64,000 nucleotides of DNA from positions 372,001 through 436,000 of the forward strand of contig CASHTG010000017.1 of NCBI GenBank assembly GCA_949357655.1, written 5' to 3'. The DNA is from Parascedosporium putredinis (Eukaryota > Ascomycota > Sordariomycetes > Microascales > Microascaceae). The notes beneath the pieces were generated by a model that saw nothing but the letters and a program-made list of their open reading frames with translations, was not told where the DNA came from and searched no databases. The translations under genes and the position numbers were made by a program. Positions 11,797-25,250 of the stretch are shown one piece after another; position 1 is the first letter of the stretch; each line of letters begins with the position of its first letter.

Positions 11797-14700
11797 TTTT
11801 GTTTGTTTCGTTTGGACAAAAGTCAATTACTCTTGAGCTATGGGGCGCTTCGTTGCTTCAATTCTCTTTTTCTTCTAATGAGGTGGGGTGGGGGCTTTTT
11901 AGGTTGGTGTTCTCTCCAAGATCGTTGTGTGCAATTTCTATGCTGAGTTCGGCTTTCACAACTGGTAGTCAAGGTCAGCTACCGTCACTGTCGATGTCAA
12001 TTGGAATCTTGTGACGCGGGTTTTTGGTGTACCGAAAGAAAGGTAGGATGAGGTATATGTAGAGAAGCAACTTCATCAACCTCAGTCAAGGGGAACCCAT
12101 CGCCTAATAAGCATCGCGGTTCCCCATTGTTTTTATCGCTCACACTTCACCCGCTTGACCGTCATTTCCCCGCCTTTCCCGCGATGCATTAAGAGACGGC
12201 TGGCCCCTCCTTCAATCCATCCCTCCTTCGGCGTTCCCCTCTCCCTTCCCGTTGGTAAACTTGCTAGATCGGCCCTAGCACCGCGGCACAAGTATCTTGT
12301 CATTGCGCGGGGAGCGCCAGTATTCGACAGATGAAACGCCTTGTTCCCTTTTTTGCCCAACCTGCTCCTCGGTGACCACCCGAGCCTCTTGCTTAGCGCC
12401 ATCATTTTCTCCTTCTTTTCCGGCAGATTTGGCAAGCCGCCATCAGAGTGGATCTCTGGTTATGAACCTCTCTGGCCATCTCCAACGTCATGGGACGCGA
12501 ACCAATGGGTTATTTCAGCCATGAACAGCGCCCTCCGCTTATAGCCATCACCCGTGGCAACATTATGGGCCGACTCTCCTCGGCGGCCTTCGGCTTCCGA
12601 AGCTTCTTGCTCTGCTGTTTTCTGCTCTGCTGTTTTCCTCTCTGTTTTCTTTCTTTTTTTTGCTTCTCCTCCTCTCTGTTCTTGCTGCCTGGATGGGCCC
12701 AGACTTCCACGGGAAGTGATCCATCCATCTTCCGGTGATCTTTTGCTTCCGACCCAGTCCTAGTTAGGCCAGCACCTCCTAATGCGCTTGACGCTAGATG
12801 CTTCAAACTGTCCCCGCCTGCTAAAACATTCTCCAAGATGGGGCTACAATTGAGCAAAAGGCGGGGTGCGGATGCCGCCCTATATTAAGGCCACGAGTTT
12901 CCACGGAAAACGGCCCTCCGAGCCGAGGCGTTGGTCCGAGCCGGAAAAAGAATGGGCGGGGGCAAACCTGTAATATTTCTCCTCTCTTTTCCAATTGCCT
13001 TCTTTTGGAGATTTTTAAGAATCCTTTAGGAAATTTTTCTTCCTTACCCAACGCTAGGAAGTTTTCACACGGGTCTTATGCTCCGCCGTACGCAAAGCGG
13101 TCTCGGGCCTCAGGTCCGCAGGATCCATGGATCCCCAGAAGCTGAGGTTCGGAAACGCTACCGGCGCGGGAGAAATGACGGCAGCTCATCCATTCCATTG
13201 ACCTCTCTACCCAATATCATGGCTCCGACCAAACTCTTCTCCTTGAAATTCGCGAAAGAGCTTCTCAGGGCTCACCTAGATAGATCTCTCATTAACTGCG
13301 TGCCCTCCTGTTGTGGGCGGAAGACTTACATTGGACGCTAAAAAAGCTGGTTAACCTGGCGACTATTTTGCCCTTCGACTAACCACCAGTCAACTCACTT
13401 GACTGGCCCATAGAGTGCAGTAACCAGGCACAGAAACGGGCTGCTATCAAAGGGCTAGAAGGAAATACACGGCATTCAAGCTCACTTTTCAAGGGCCGAG
13501 GACGAACCATCGAGCTCGTATATTAGTGCAAGAGTCAAAGGCAAGCTGTATAGCGGTTGTGTTGGGGGCGTACTCTCTTGCGGGGTGACTATTGAATCAC
13601 GCGATTCCGATATACCTCAAGTGAATATAGCACAAAAGCAATAAACATAGAATTTTGCTCACATGATGGAAAGAATCAGGGCAGGGGGTTTCACAGAATA
13701 ATGAAGACCTCATTCGAACTCCGAAGGCAAGAAATCGGGGCTCTTTCGCCGGCTCTCTGGTCGTGAGCTCCAGGCTGCCTTGGGTGCTGGAGCCGCGCTG
13801 CCCTAAGGAAACGCGCCACCCCTATTGTTGACGCACAGCGCGAAGCTAGGCGCTAGTCTACTGCAAGCGTTAGTGGTTGAGACCCGGTTATCCAGGAGGC
13901 GTTTTGGCCAACCCTGCGTCGTGGAGGGCAGTTCTTTCAAGTGAGTGGGTGCATGTGCGAGCATGATGCGCAGAATGTCCCTGTTGGGGGCGATTCTGGT
14001 CGGCGAACCTCTAAAAAAGGCTGCCGAGCGAGTGGGCGGGATGTGGATGATTCGCCAGACGGGCAGCCGTGGTACTGGCCGCGTCATTTTTTCCTGTCGT
14101 ATAATTGGGAATATGGCGCAGGGGCGACTGTCGAACAGCCAGACAGGATCCCGTTCGGCTGCATATCAGACTGTCGCCAGGCCGCTGGATTCTATCACTC
14201 GTCCAAAGAGGCCATTTTCCTGCCAATTACAGTCCGGGTGACTCTGACGCCCCGCCTTGCTTGACCAGTTAGTATGCTAGGCTTTGCTTTGCCACAATGC
14301 GCTATAGCTGATTGGGTGTTGAGACGTCTTTTTGTGAGCAAATCGAGGCTTGTTCCGAAAGCCATGCTGCTTGTAGTCTTTCGTTTAAAGGCAGGGCCTC
14401 CTCTTCTCCGCTTCTCACAACCAAACACCCCCACCCCTTCTTACTCCGTCTGCCCCATCACTTGACCTCGTGCTGCTGCACCTATTCCTCCGCTGCCCAT
14501 GGCGTATGTTATGATGGAGTCACGGTGGCACGTTTTTGAACGGACGCATATGCGAGAGTCTGGGCAACTGGTGCCACGTTGCGTGCTCTTATCGGGGTCA
14601 AAGGGATTTTGCGTCCACAAAACGGCGTGGGGGCTGTCGCGTCTTGATAGTAAAAAAATGCCTCTTTCACGAAGGAAGGAGGCTAAGAGCTATTCGACCA

Positions 14701-15662
14701 AGGCAGGGGAGGGGGTTGAAGCGTTGATGGGAGAGATGTGGGCGTGGATCTCGGTCGGTGGTCACATCGGGTCTTGTGACCGTCCAAGAGCTCTCAGGCA
14801 CCCCGTGTGGATGGGCCGGCAGACATTGCACATTGCAAAGCAAGGGATCACGGCGACCGAGGGTAGGATGCTTCGTCTCTCCTGTGATGTAGTGGAGCTA
14901 CTTGGACGTATGGGTTACCGATTCAGACCTTCCATGTTGTAAGAGCTAGTGACGGCTCCGGCAGGTGGAGTTCGCCGCGCTTCGAAGACGACCCAAGGGC
15001 TACCCATCCCGCCAAATTTATGTTGGCTTGCATGACTTATAAAAAAGAAAAACGCGTGCCTATCTTTTAAGCGCTGGTAGTCTCAGAGCCAACCAAAAAA
15101 AATCCTCCCCTCTTGCCCTAAAGGCGTTGACAACAGGCAGGGCCTACCTACAAGCCGTTGAATTGCAGAGGGGGTAGCTCTATTCTCCAAGGACGAGAGA
15201 ATGTTGGGGTATAGTCCTCGTTATTCGTAATGATGCTGCAACAAATTGTCCGTAGTAAATGAGATGTAACCAAGTGAACACGGGTTATCGGACTCTCAAG
15301 CAGGGTAGCGAGGAAGTTTGCAACGAGCGAGGGTTGTTTGTGTATCATCACCAATGTCGTATCTATCGTGAACCAAACTTTGGTGATGTCAGGTAGGATG
15401 ATACAGTTGTCGAGTGGAAAGGATTTGAAATGAGCGGGAGTGTTAGAACTGGGGACAATATTCTCCGGTGGAGATCATAGCATCCGCGAGATTATGAGAA
15501 AGTAGGTCCGGGCGGGCCGGTTTTTGCGTGCTTCTTGTCAAGGCGTGTGCCTAGTGCTTGGCCGCTGGCTGGGCCTGGTATCTCCTTTCAAAGTTGAGGC
15601 CTCGTAACAATAGTTCTTATTATTAGCGATGGTAGGTAGGAGAGGTCAGGGTAATTGCAACC

Positions 15663-15712
15663 AAAAAAAAAAGAAAGAAAAAGGAAAGAAGAAAAAGAAG
15701 AGGAAAAAAAGA
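15663..15712 (+). repeat. Purine (A/G) tract
   Basis: About 50 consecutive purines, mostly A with interspersed G and GG. A minus-strand pyrimidine tract of this kind often lies in fungal promoters, but no minus-strand gene follows at a useful distance. Taken as low-complexity sequence. Confidence 0.8.
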
Positions 15713-17023
15713 CTCCCCACCCCTAGCCGATACTAATCTCCTAAGCGCTTGCTTGTGCTGTATCTACCTCGGTATTGACCTGTCCTTGCTCCTGGGTTGG
15801 TTGAGCGAAGAAGGCTGATACGTTCGCCGGACACTGGAAAAGACAAGCAAACCCCCTTCGCCATCAACCTTTTTAGCTGCGCGCCGTGCATGGACGGGCT
15901 GACGACGATTCTGGGGTAGCTCTTAGTTTGAGAGCTATTATAGCCGGAGAAGGCTCGCACACGAATTGAAATGTGCAAGGCAAGAGCCATCCGGATTGAT
16001 CCATGTAATAATGCACGCTTGGTAAAGGTATGAGAAGTAAGCTTCTGCTTGTAGGGCGTGTCGACTCCGCTGGACCGCATGCTTGGGGCACTGCACTTTG
16101 CCGTGATGGTCAATGTGTCCGGGAGTGTTGATGACACTGACCAAGAAGAGACCCCGACCGACGACACAATGCCAGAAAAGCTTCCGTCCCTAGGTGCAGC
16201 CTGCAAGATGATGCATGCCATACGTACATGCAGCGTTGCCTGTGCTCCGTGGAGCTCGAAATGTGCAAGGTTCCAGTGGTGTAATGTCCACTGCACTATA
16301 CCGCAAGTACAAATGGCGAAATGAGCTTGTGTGCCGGAATGATCCATTCTGGCCCCTGTCACTCACCTGACGACTGGTCTCGAGGCTGAGGCTAGGCCCC
16401 TTGGCGGATACCGCAATGATACCGGACTCGAGAGCACTTGGGGCCAGCCAGGACCAGGGTTAAGGGAGTTGGAGTGATCATCCGCAAGAGTAATTTCCCG
16501 GGAGGCAAATAGCAAAGCCCAGGGTGGTGGTGGGGAGAGGCCCACCTTACCGAAGGAAAGAAGCAGCCACGGACGGGGAGAAGGGAGAGAGCTACCTTGA
16601 TCGGGGGTTTCAACTCGGCCAACGAAGCACCAGGGACATGGTCAGCGGGTGCTTGCCTCACACCAATTGGTGCGTCGTGATCCGAATGCGCCTTCTCATC
16701 AAGTCTCATCAAGTGAACGCTGTGATCCGTCACAATTTGCCTGCCCGCTTACCTCCCATTGAAGAAGGTACCCACCTAGCCTTGGGCACTAATAACTAAT
16801 AACAGGACCAGCTCGCCTTTGCTGCGCCATTGCAATTTCCTTGGCGGGTCGCAACTTGGCCCCCAGAGCAAGCACAACAAGCAGAACCGGGTAATACTAG
16901 TGTAGACCAAGCTGGGTTCCCGACGTGTTTGAGAGCCTCAATCTCTTCTCCCCCGTCTTCCGAAATAATGTATTACTCTACAAGTATATGATCGCACCCG
17001 AACCTGGTTGATGAGACATGCAG

Positions 17024-17048
17024 GGAGGAAGGAAGGAAGGAAGGAAGA
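17024..17048 (+). repeat. (GGAA)n microsatellite
   Basis: About six tandem GGAA units inside the gene-free stretch. Confidence 0.85.
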
Positions 17049-18300
17049 AACGAGGCGTGGGGAAGTGACGACTAGTCTGCAACTTGCCGGGCTGAGGAGG
17101 CAAGAGTGAATGCTCTGTTTTTAGCTAATCTTGGTATTCGTCTTGCAGAAAATCTCGTTGTGGCCACTGCATGTGCGGCTAAAGCAATATTCGGCTGCTC
17201 AGACTTTTGCACGAGGCCCCATCTTGCGTCCTCATCCGGGTTTGGACAGGGCGCATGGGGGAAACGTCGATGCCACCTAACTAGGCCCATCGCTTCGTCT
17301 TAAATGGCACGTCAAGGAGCTCGGCAGGAGACATCGAGATTCCCTAGCGAGGTCCCTGCGCGGGGTCGATCTTATAGGGCAGCGGCCCCGGCATGTAAAG
17401 GCAAAGGCTTGAGATCAATCAATGGAATCTTGACCGGGCACGGCGCACTTGCCCAAGGATTTGACCAAGGGCATTAATGCTTGCATATGCCGTGGGCACC
17501 CAACCAACAAGTCACCTTCTCATCTTTGTAGCCAGATCTATCTATTGGATCTATGCCATATGGATCCATGGATAATTGATCCAGTGTGTTTCCTTCCCTG
17601 AAAATTACTCCCACTACTTGTAGCGCTGTCCTTCCGCCACTATTCCCGTCCCTGGGCCTGGGTGTAAATACCAAGGCACGCAATTCTGTGACGAATCAAC
17701 ACTAGACGTACATTAGCGGAGATGGGTTAAGCCACCACAAGCAGAGCATGGCAAACTCGTCATTCCTTTGTTAAATTGGCGCTGAGAGGCTGCTACTCGC
17801 CGATCGAGAAGCCGACATCTTCACACCTAACCCCCCCTGTGCCGACTGTTAGGATGAGGCGTCGTAATGAAGGACTCGTCCGAAACAGGCTGCGGATTTG
17901 CTTTGGGCAATGTCACTGCATGCTTGTACGCTGCACGATAATAGAGCAATGCCAGGAGTAATGGAAAGGGGCCGACCCGTCGCCTAGTGTCGCCTGGAGG
18001 TGGGGGTTTGAGTGGGAGGAACTTCATCTCAATCCCATGCAGATCTCGCCCTAGCTTCAACTTGGAACGTGGATCTGCGGAAGGTGGGCGGCGTGTTGAG
18101 TTCGTGAACGTGCAGACCTCCAGAAGGCTGAAAAGCTCTGGTAAAATCAATCGATGTCCACCCATCTCGAGAAATGCTCGTAGCTACGCTCTACTGGGCT
18201 CGGACAGCCTTGAGCTTGGGATAAGCTCAAGGGCCGAGTCATAATACGAGAGTTTCTCGGCCCCTGATACAAACGAGCTTAAAGATGCAGTAATACCAAA

Positions 18301-21300
18301 AGAGAATTTCAGGGTGGAATTGTATTAAGGCTCAAGCCAAGGGGGATGGAAGGTGCTTAGAAGAATACTTTCGGATGGATCATGTAAGATGATGCGTCCC
18401 CGTCCGTGGCTCGCCCCTAGCCGACTGGTTGTCGTTGCTGGGGTCCCTTGTCACCTGGCGCCCATCCTCTTGGCCTGCGTTCGAAGAAGCTTCAGCACAT
18501 TGCTGTGTCATACGCTGTGATTTTTCTTTCTTTTTCACAACATGGGCAAGGCCGGCGACCAAATTGTGATTATGGGGTTGCTCGAATGCGTCGACTTCTA
18601 TTAGTACACTCGCCTGCGGTATCTTGGTACATCCCTTGCCCTCGGCTCCCCCAAAGTATAGTTCACATCTAATATTACTCCGCAGGGGTACGGGGGCAGG
18701 AGAAAGCGGAAACCTCAACGACTGGAGATGACTCGGGTTGGCGGGGATTGCTAGGGCCCAAACCGCTTCTCGACGTTGAGCAGCCCCCTTCCTTGGGTCC
18801 AGGCGGCCCGATAATAGTCTGGTCATTTGCGTTTGCTCGGCAGGGAAACAAGATTACATGTACCTGGCCCAAAAGAAGAAAAAGGGAAAGACAAGGGAAA
18901 GGGGAATGAAAACCCCCACGCAACCTTTTCCCAAGTACGAGAGAAAAAGAAGGTGAAGGCATGATCCGCAGACGATTTCAGCGCATACTTTTGCGGTAAA
19001 AGTGCATCGTCGGTACTTGAATGCAGCGGTAAATCGACAAAAGATCGGAGTCAACAGCTTCTCCAGATTTTTAGGTCACGTGCAGCATGTATGGGAGTGG
19101 AGAAACCCACGGCGATGGAAGCCTCGATGAGCATTGGATGCAGAGACTCAATGGGCTTGACAGCTGCTTTGAAAAGATTTCAACGTTGTATTAGACCTTG
19201 CTCATTCTGTGATTGTGTACACTAATTGCGTGGGCGAGGGCGCCGCTCACCAAACGCTGGAGTGGAGTCCGCCCACTAAACCTGTCAGAGTGCCCGTAGC
19301 GTGACAAGCTGTGTTCCGCGTACAGGATGGATCCACCAAATGCTCGGAAATCTGGGTGAGTCAACACCCTCAGGGTAGGTATGGTAAGACCTTGGAACCT
19401 CACTCTCCTAGGATTCTTTGGGAAACGAGAAAGTAGCCGAAGGAAATCATGAACCCCGCCCAGATTGATCCCGCCGCATGCCCCTTGGGAATATGGAACT
19501 CTGACGGTACTGTAACCCAGCTTATGCTCAAAGGGACCAGTCAATCTCTTAGAGGATGGCAGACCTCTAGAGACAGACCAATATGATTCGAACGTGATAC
19601 TCTCTTTGGAAAGGGGTAGGGGGCCCAAATTTGACAGGTGCTGGGCCGCCCTGCAATTTCAGTCCTGGCACCCGGTTCGGGGCGGGCCATCCGCGGAGCC
19701 GAGCAACTCATCCCCAGAAATAACTTGGACTTCCGGCACACCTTGAATACAATGGATGCAAGGATCCATACATGGCAGCATCGGTTCCTAATGCTAACAT
19801 TACACGCTTCGAGGAGAGCAGATTCCTCGGGACCCAGGCATTATTTCCAAGTAATACCGTCGACTACTAGGATGGAGCAGGCTGGGAAGCGAGATGCACT
19901 TCCTCTTTTCCAGCATTCTCATGGGTGTCCAATAGCCAATTAGGGGACAAATCTTCGAGGTTCATCACAAGAGGATTCGGGTTGAAGATAGCACCCGACC
20001 TCCTCCCCTTCAATAGAGAATGCCCGGTCCAACCCAAGCAAACCAGCTGGGTTCCATCGACTTTGACCCCTGTAAAGGCCATCAGGGACTTGCGCAACAA
20101 TCCATTCCCTTTTCAAGAAACCCCTAGCAATCAAATCCCGTTTGAGTGAGTGACCTGATGGGGCTCACAGCTATGAGCAGCTGAAGCAAATATCATGCTC
20201 TTTTCAACCCCAGGTCCCTGAGGCTTCCCTTGATCCTTGATCATAAGCCCGCCTGGCCTCTTTGCGGACCGTGCTGTTAACTGGTCTTCTGGAAGGCCCT
20301 TTCCGCATCGCATTCCCGCTCCGAGTGCCGTACCCCATCGAACTTGAGGTTGGCGAAAGGTCGAACAGGGTCTCCATGTCTCCCTAAAAATTTCCCCTCC
20401 TCACAAGATCATCAAAGAAGTGGAATGGATTTCTTGGCAGAAGCCAGCTTCTTGACAAACCGTATTAATAGTTAACACTAGACCAAGTCGCAGACTAAGT
20501 AGAGGCAGACACTTCCTAGGAACGTGGTCGTAGTGCTTGTGCGAGAGCCTGAGAGGTCCATTTGCAAGTACCTGAGGTCGATTACAGGGTCCCACCGCGC
20601 CGTTCGAGTTTTCAAGAGGTTCATTGAATTTGGGTGGAGTCGGGCCGTAAGACAATGGTAGTATGGATGTATGTATACGACGGCTGGGGAGCCATTAAAC
20701 AATTAGCCCGACCTCTGTTCATCCGACCCAAGGATCCTTGTTGTGCTCGATCTTATACATGTCCGTAGGCGGCCGCTAACTGTGTCAAAGGATAATAAAC
20801 GCTTTGTTTCATTTACTCGCGAGGACAGACGCCTTATTGGGTTGTATTTGTGGGAGAAGCACTAAAGGGTATAAGGGACAGACAAGTGGAGATAGACTCC
20901 CTCACGGATTGCTCAAAGTGCATCACACTCATGTGCTATGCAATTAGACGACCAGGAGCTGCAAGAGGCGGATGGATGCACGCGCCGTCACGCTGGGCCC
21001 GGTGGGCCGCAGATTGGGCCGCAGCGCCGAACGCCCAATACCACGACGAATTGCCCTTTTCGGAAACCTCGTGTCCTAAATAATCCGAATAGAGGTTCTG
21101 AAAATCCAAGAAGGGAGTACTTGGTATTCAGAATACGTGCCGTCGATGGGCCGTTCTTTTTATCTTCCTCGTCTTTGGCGTGGGCGGATCTGTCTCTCTC
21201 CCCTTCAGTGTTACTTGCCAATGTACCGAGGCAGACATAGGTGAATGCAGTGGGTAGATGTATTTTTCAGCTGCATTCCCCCAACAACAAACAAAGTGGC

Positions 21301-24300
21301 GGATCCATCATACCCGACGCGCTTTCCGCTATCATTCACTTCTGTATTCAACTTACAACCTCGGGGGAAGCCTGACTGTCGCTAGTGAGCGGCTAGTGTG
21401 CCAGAGCAAGGCGTTCTATGGTATTGGTAGAATTGGTAGGCCCCAGGGAACGCGATGGGAAATGACTGGTCAGATAGATGTGTGTCATTTTCGAGTAATA
21501 CCAAATAGTGTAGTGGCGTGAATTTGCTCTCAACCTCTAGATATTTTGGAAGTGGAGTCGATTCTGGCGGCGTGCTCGGACCAAGGCTACCAGTGGTCTC
21601 GTATTATAATGAATGTCCCGAAGTTTCCAAGGGGAGGTCTCGAGGTTGGAGCTGCTTGTCATCAATTGACCCCGAAGCGGCGAGAGGCCACGAACTGTTG
21701 GGGTCCTCTCAATGGGGCATTTTTCTGCTCACCCGCGCCCTGGAGGGTGAGAAATCGTATGTGGGCTTTCCCCAGCTTCGAATCGGGCTGGTCGCCCTGG
21801 CCAGCCAGTCACACGAGACACTCGACCCCTGCAATATGACACAATAGGCATGGACAGAGCACGCGTTCCAAGCCAATCGTTTTGCGAAAGCTGTTCAGCG
21901 GTCCCGATGCGTTGGAAGGTGACGTCTCAGGCTTTGGGCAGGCAATCGACTGGCCAGAAAGGTGGCAGAATAATAATGGGTACAGAACATGGAGACGACA
22001 TGGAGGCAGGTACAAAACAATATGTCCATCGATCCATCCATTGAATCTAATGTGTCTGCTTCAGAGCAACCAAAAGGGGGTAAACACGAGAAAGAAGGGA
22101 AAAATGGAAGAGTAAAAGGAGGAAAAGAGGAAACGAGCTCGACCAAGGACATTTCGGCCATTGGAGACGTCCAGTGCCGTGCCGTGTTCAGTGATGGCTC
22201 TTGCGCCTTCTTCTTTGCGTGGCGGACCCACAATAGTAGGCCTGTGAAGGTGCATGTCTTGTCAAAGTATGTCGAGATGTATGCACGCATCTGCACACAT
22301 GCTCCTGCCTGGGAAGGATCCGTTGCGGCCGGGGATGGGACTGGCTTATCATGTGTTGTTCGCTTGTGGAAGGTGGTTGGCGATTGGGAGCAGGAACAGT
22401 CGGCCTTTTCACACATGCGCAGTTGGACTTCCTGAGTTGTCCCCAGCAAACCCTACCAAAAACAGTATGACCATCCGACAGCCGGCTTGCAAACATCAAT
22501 TTACGATGGCTTTACTAAATGGGGAGTTACACTCTCCCCATTCACGCGGCGTCCAAGGATATCATTGCTCAGTCGGGCAACAGACGGCAATGCTTAGGGC
22601 CTTGATAAAGACTGCGGCCCCTTTCTGGACCTAGGGCGTGGCGCTGAGAAGATCCAACTGCCGTATCACCTCTTGGGCTTGAAGGCTCGCTCAAAGGCTG
22701 ACTGAGAGGTGAAAGATCGCGCACCCCGAGCCAGCCTTAGTATTCGTTAAAACCCGTCAAAATCTTGGAACACATACCCCTGCAACTTGGGCAGAGGCGC
22801 ATATATTGATGAATCCGAAGCGTAAGCTACGAGCTGACTTGCTCTAGGAGATGGATTAATATTAGAAAGCCGGAACGAACCTCCCCTCTCTTGCACTATT
22901 GCGGGATCGACGGTAAGCCGACTAAATAGAAACGGAGCAAGCTGCCTCGATCGCAGACCGACATTCGATATTGCAGATCGCATTGAGTGACGAAAAATAT
23001 ATACCCATCTGCTCACCAATACGCATTGGTGAGCAAATGTTCCCGCCCTGCACAAAGCTGCTAACCAATTTCTACGTGAAATGGCAGCAAGTTCCCTTCA
23101 CAACTCGGCTACACTCCCTGCGGTGCCACTCTTTAGGTTCCTTGCCCAAACATGCCCACTAATGGGCGGGAGGGGCTTCTAACTTGACTTGGATAGTCCG
23201 AACTGGTTGGCCGTTTTGACAGGTCGGATCCCAACCGGGCGGGCTCTTCCGGTGCACCATTCATCCAGCGGCCCCAGCCGCCATACCCATCCTGAAGAGA
23301 TGGGCGTTCGCTGGTTCAGGCAAAGTAGTCATCGACAAGGATACTGGTGTAGGTCTGTGCTGCACCTCATGGCGGTACACGTACTTCAGAATGGAGTCAA
23401 TGTTGTTCACACATCACGGGACGAGGAGCACGAGTGGACTCGGAGCAAACTGAATTAATATACAAGTAGGATCAAAATGGGGGCGAGGGAGTCTAGGTCG
23501 CGTATCCGCTCCTTATTATATTCAAACCCTCGTGTGGCACTTTAGCGACAGCCCAACTGACAACTGAGGCTGTCCTCGACAGAAACACCGCCGTTAAAAC
23601 CCACCAGCAAGTCTCCGAAGCTCACCGCCTTTAGCCTCCTTCCCGACCCCCTCTCTGAACGATCATCTCCTTCACCCCAAAAGGGGTGCGAGTTTTAATT
23701 GCCTTGATCGAGTCGTCGACTCCTGTCATACGGGCCAACAAATTCTCGCTTCCCGAGATGCCTTGGAAACAGAGACACAGATAGCTTGCGGAAGTCGAAG
23801 TTTCAATTTTGAAGTATCAAGCGGCCGGCTGTACATCGATGTCGAGAGATCTCCGGGATCGCTCCGGGACTATGAACACGGGTTGGATTTATTTAACTCT
23901 TGTCATTCAATGCCTTGGGCATCCTTACATCCTCCCAGTCCCCACCCATCAGCAGGTTGCTGGCGAAGCTGTCTCCGCACCCAAACGTGTGGGCTCTAGT
24001 CTCGACACGTCTGTTTTTGCCTACCACAGTACACGTACATCGTTTGGTGCCGACTACTGTACGTGTACTTGCATGAAAGCACTACCCTCACAGACAGGAA
24101 TTGGCGGCCGGAAGTGAACGCACATGAGCATGCCATACGCCTCATGCGGAAAGAGGCAATACTAAGTATGACCCACCCGGCGTTCTGCGTCCATGGTATC
24201 GAACGTAACAGGCGGGAAACAAGGAGTGATATTGAAGGCAAGTGCATTCTGTGAGACCTCGTCGACTGGTGGTGAACGGCGAGGAGGACGCGGTTCGATT

Positions 24301-25250
24301 AACAGCGCATCCCCCTTCCTTTTTGTTCTTTTTTAATGCTCTTGGGAAACACAACACCTTCGTTTAGAGATAGGACGTCCTGCACCACCTCGAGTCAGTA
24401 GTGTAGCTGGGACGTGATCGAGGTTTGTGACCAAGGAGACAATCACAAAGGACTGCACGAGATGCCATGGCTGAGATGTCTGCTCATAATAACCGCTTAT
24501 TCAAGGACCTCGTCCGTTCGGTACAAGCGCGCGGGCATGAGAAAATCGGATATCACTGGCCGGAGGCTGCCCATTTCGCTCGTCACCCCTGTATCCTTGA
24601 GAGCGAGGGTCTAGTCCTCTCGTCCCCATGGAAGCCCCGTTTCTTGACTGACCATACTGTAGGTTTTTGAACCCACGCCCCTCCCCGCGACGGCTCGGGG
24701 CTTGTGCTCGTCGCCCCGGTTTAATCACTCTGCTGAAAGGGGGTTCGTTTTTCTCTCGTTTTTTTTTCTTCTCTGGGCCACCCCCTACACCCCTTGGTGG
24801 ATAGGAGGGTTCCCACTCGCACCCTGGTGCACCAGAGTTCCCAAACATGAAAGACGTCTTGTTGAAGAATCAATCAGAAGTCGGTTACATCCCCTTTTAA
24901 ACATGTTCTCGAGGGTACTCTTCCTAGGCATTACGACATGATTATATTGCCCTGGGCTGGGTGGCTTAGGATTTTCGCGTCCAAGGACAGGAGGGAGTCT
25001 ACAAATCGGGTGCGACCCTGACAGGCCCCTTCGATCCCCATCCACAGCTGCACTGCACAAGTACTCAAGAAGACATTCTCTGTACCGCCCTCCTTGCTCC
25101 CATGATTTCATTTTTCTCTTTGAGCCATCCACTGGTCTTCTTTTGAGCCCCTTCTGACGAAATTTCGGCACCTCAAATTCCTGGTACCGGACAAGTACAC
25201 TCTTGCCTAAAAACGCCAGACCCTCTTGGCCCCCTGTACGCCCTGGGATG
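18301..25250. other. Gene-free stretch, second half of a 13-kb desert
   Basis: As for the first half: no recognisable protein domain, no tRNA or 5S rRNA, no long terminal or inverted repeat found by eye, and no transposase or reverse-transcriptase motifs. Several 100-150-codon open frames overlap each other on both strands near 21.9-22.6 kb, without biased codon use. Unannotated long non-coding transcripts or small secreted-protein genes with several introns cannot be excluded by eye. Confidence 0.45.

Larger units (their letters stand above)
11797..18300. other. Gene-free stretch, first half of a 13-kb desert
   Basis: No protein family was recognised on either strand. The open frames are short or non-ATG, with no domain motif and no exon-like chain linked by good splice sites. 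The longest, about 200 codons on the minus strand at 15733-16362, opens with GTG and looks compositionally random. Base composition is balanced, without the AT-rich, TA-dense look of RIP-mutated repeats. The first few hundred bases are the regucalcin-like gene's promoter. Low-complexity tracts are listed separately. Confidence 0.45.

Noticed and set aside
15733..16362. 209-codon frame on the - strand, the longest in the desert
   Set aside because: Begins with GTG, has no domain or secretion signal, and its composition looks random.
11797..25250. RIP-degraded transposon
   Set aside because: Sequence is not AT-rich or TA-dense, and no terminal repeats or transposase/reverse-transcriptase motifs are visible.
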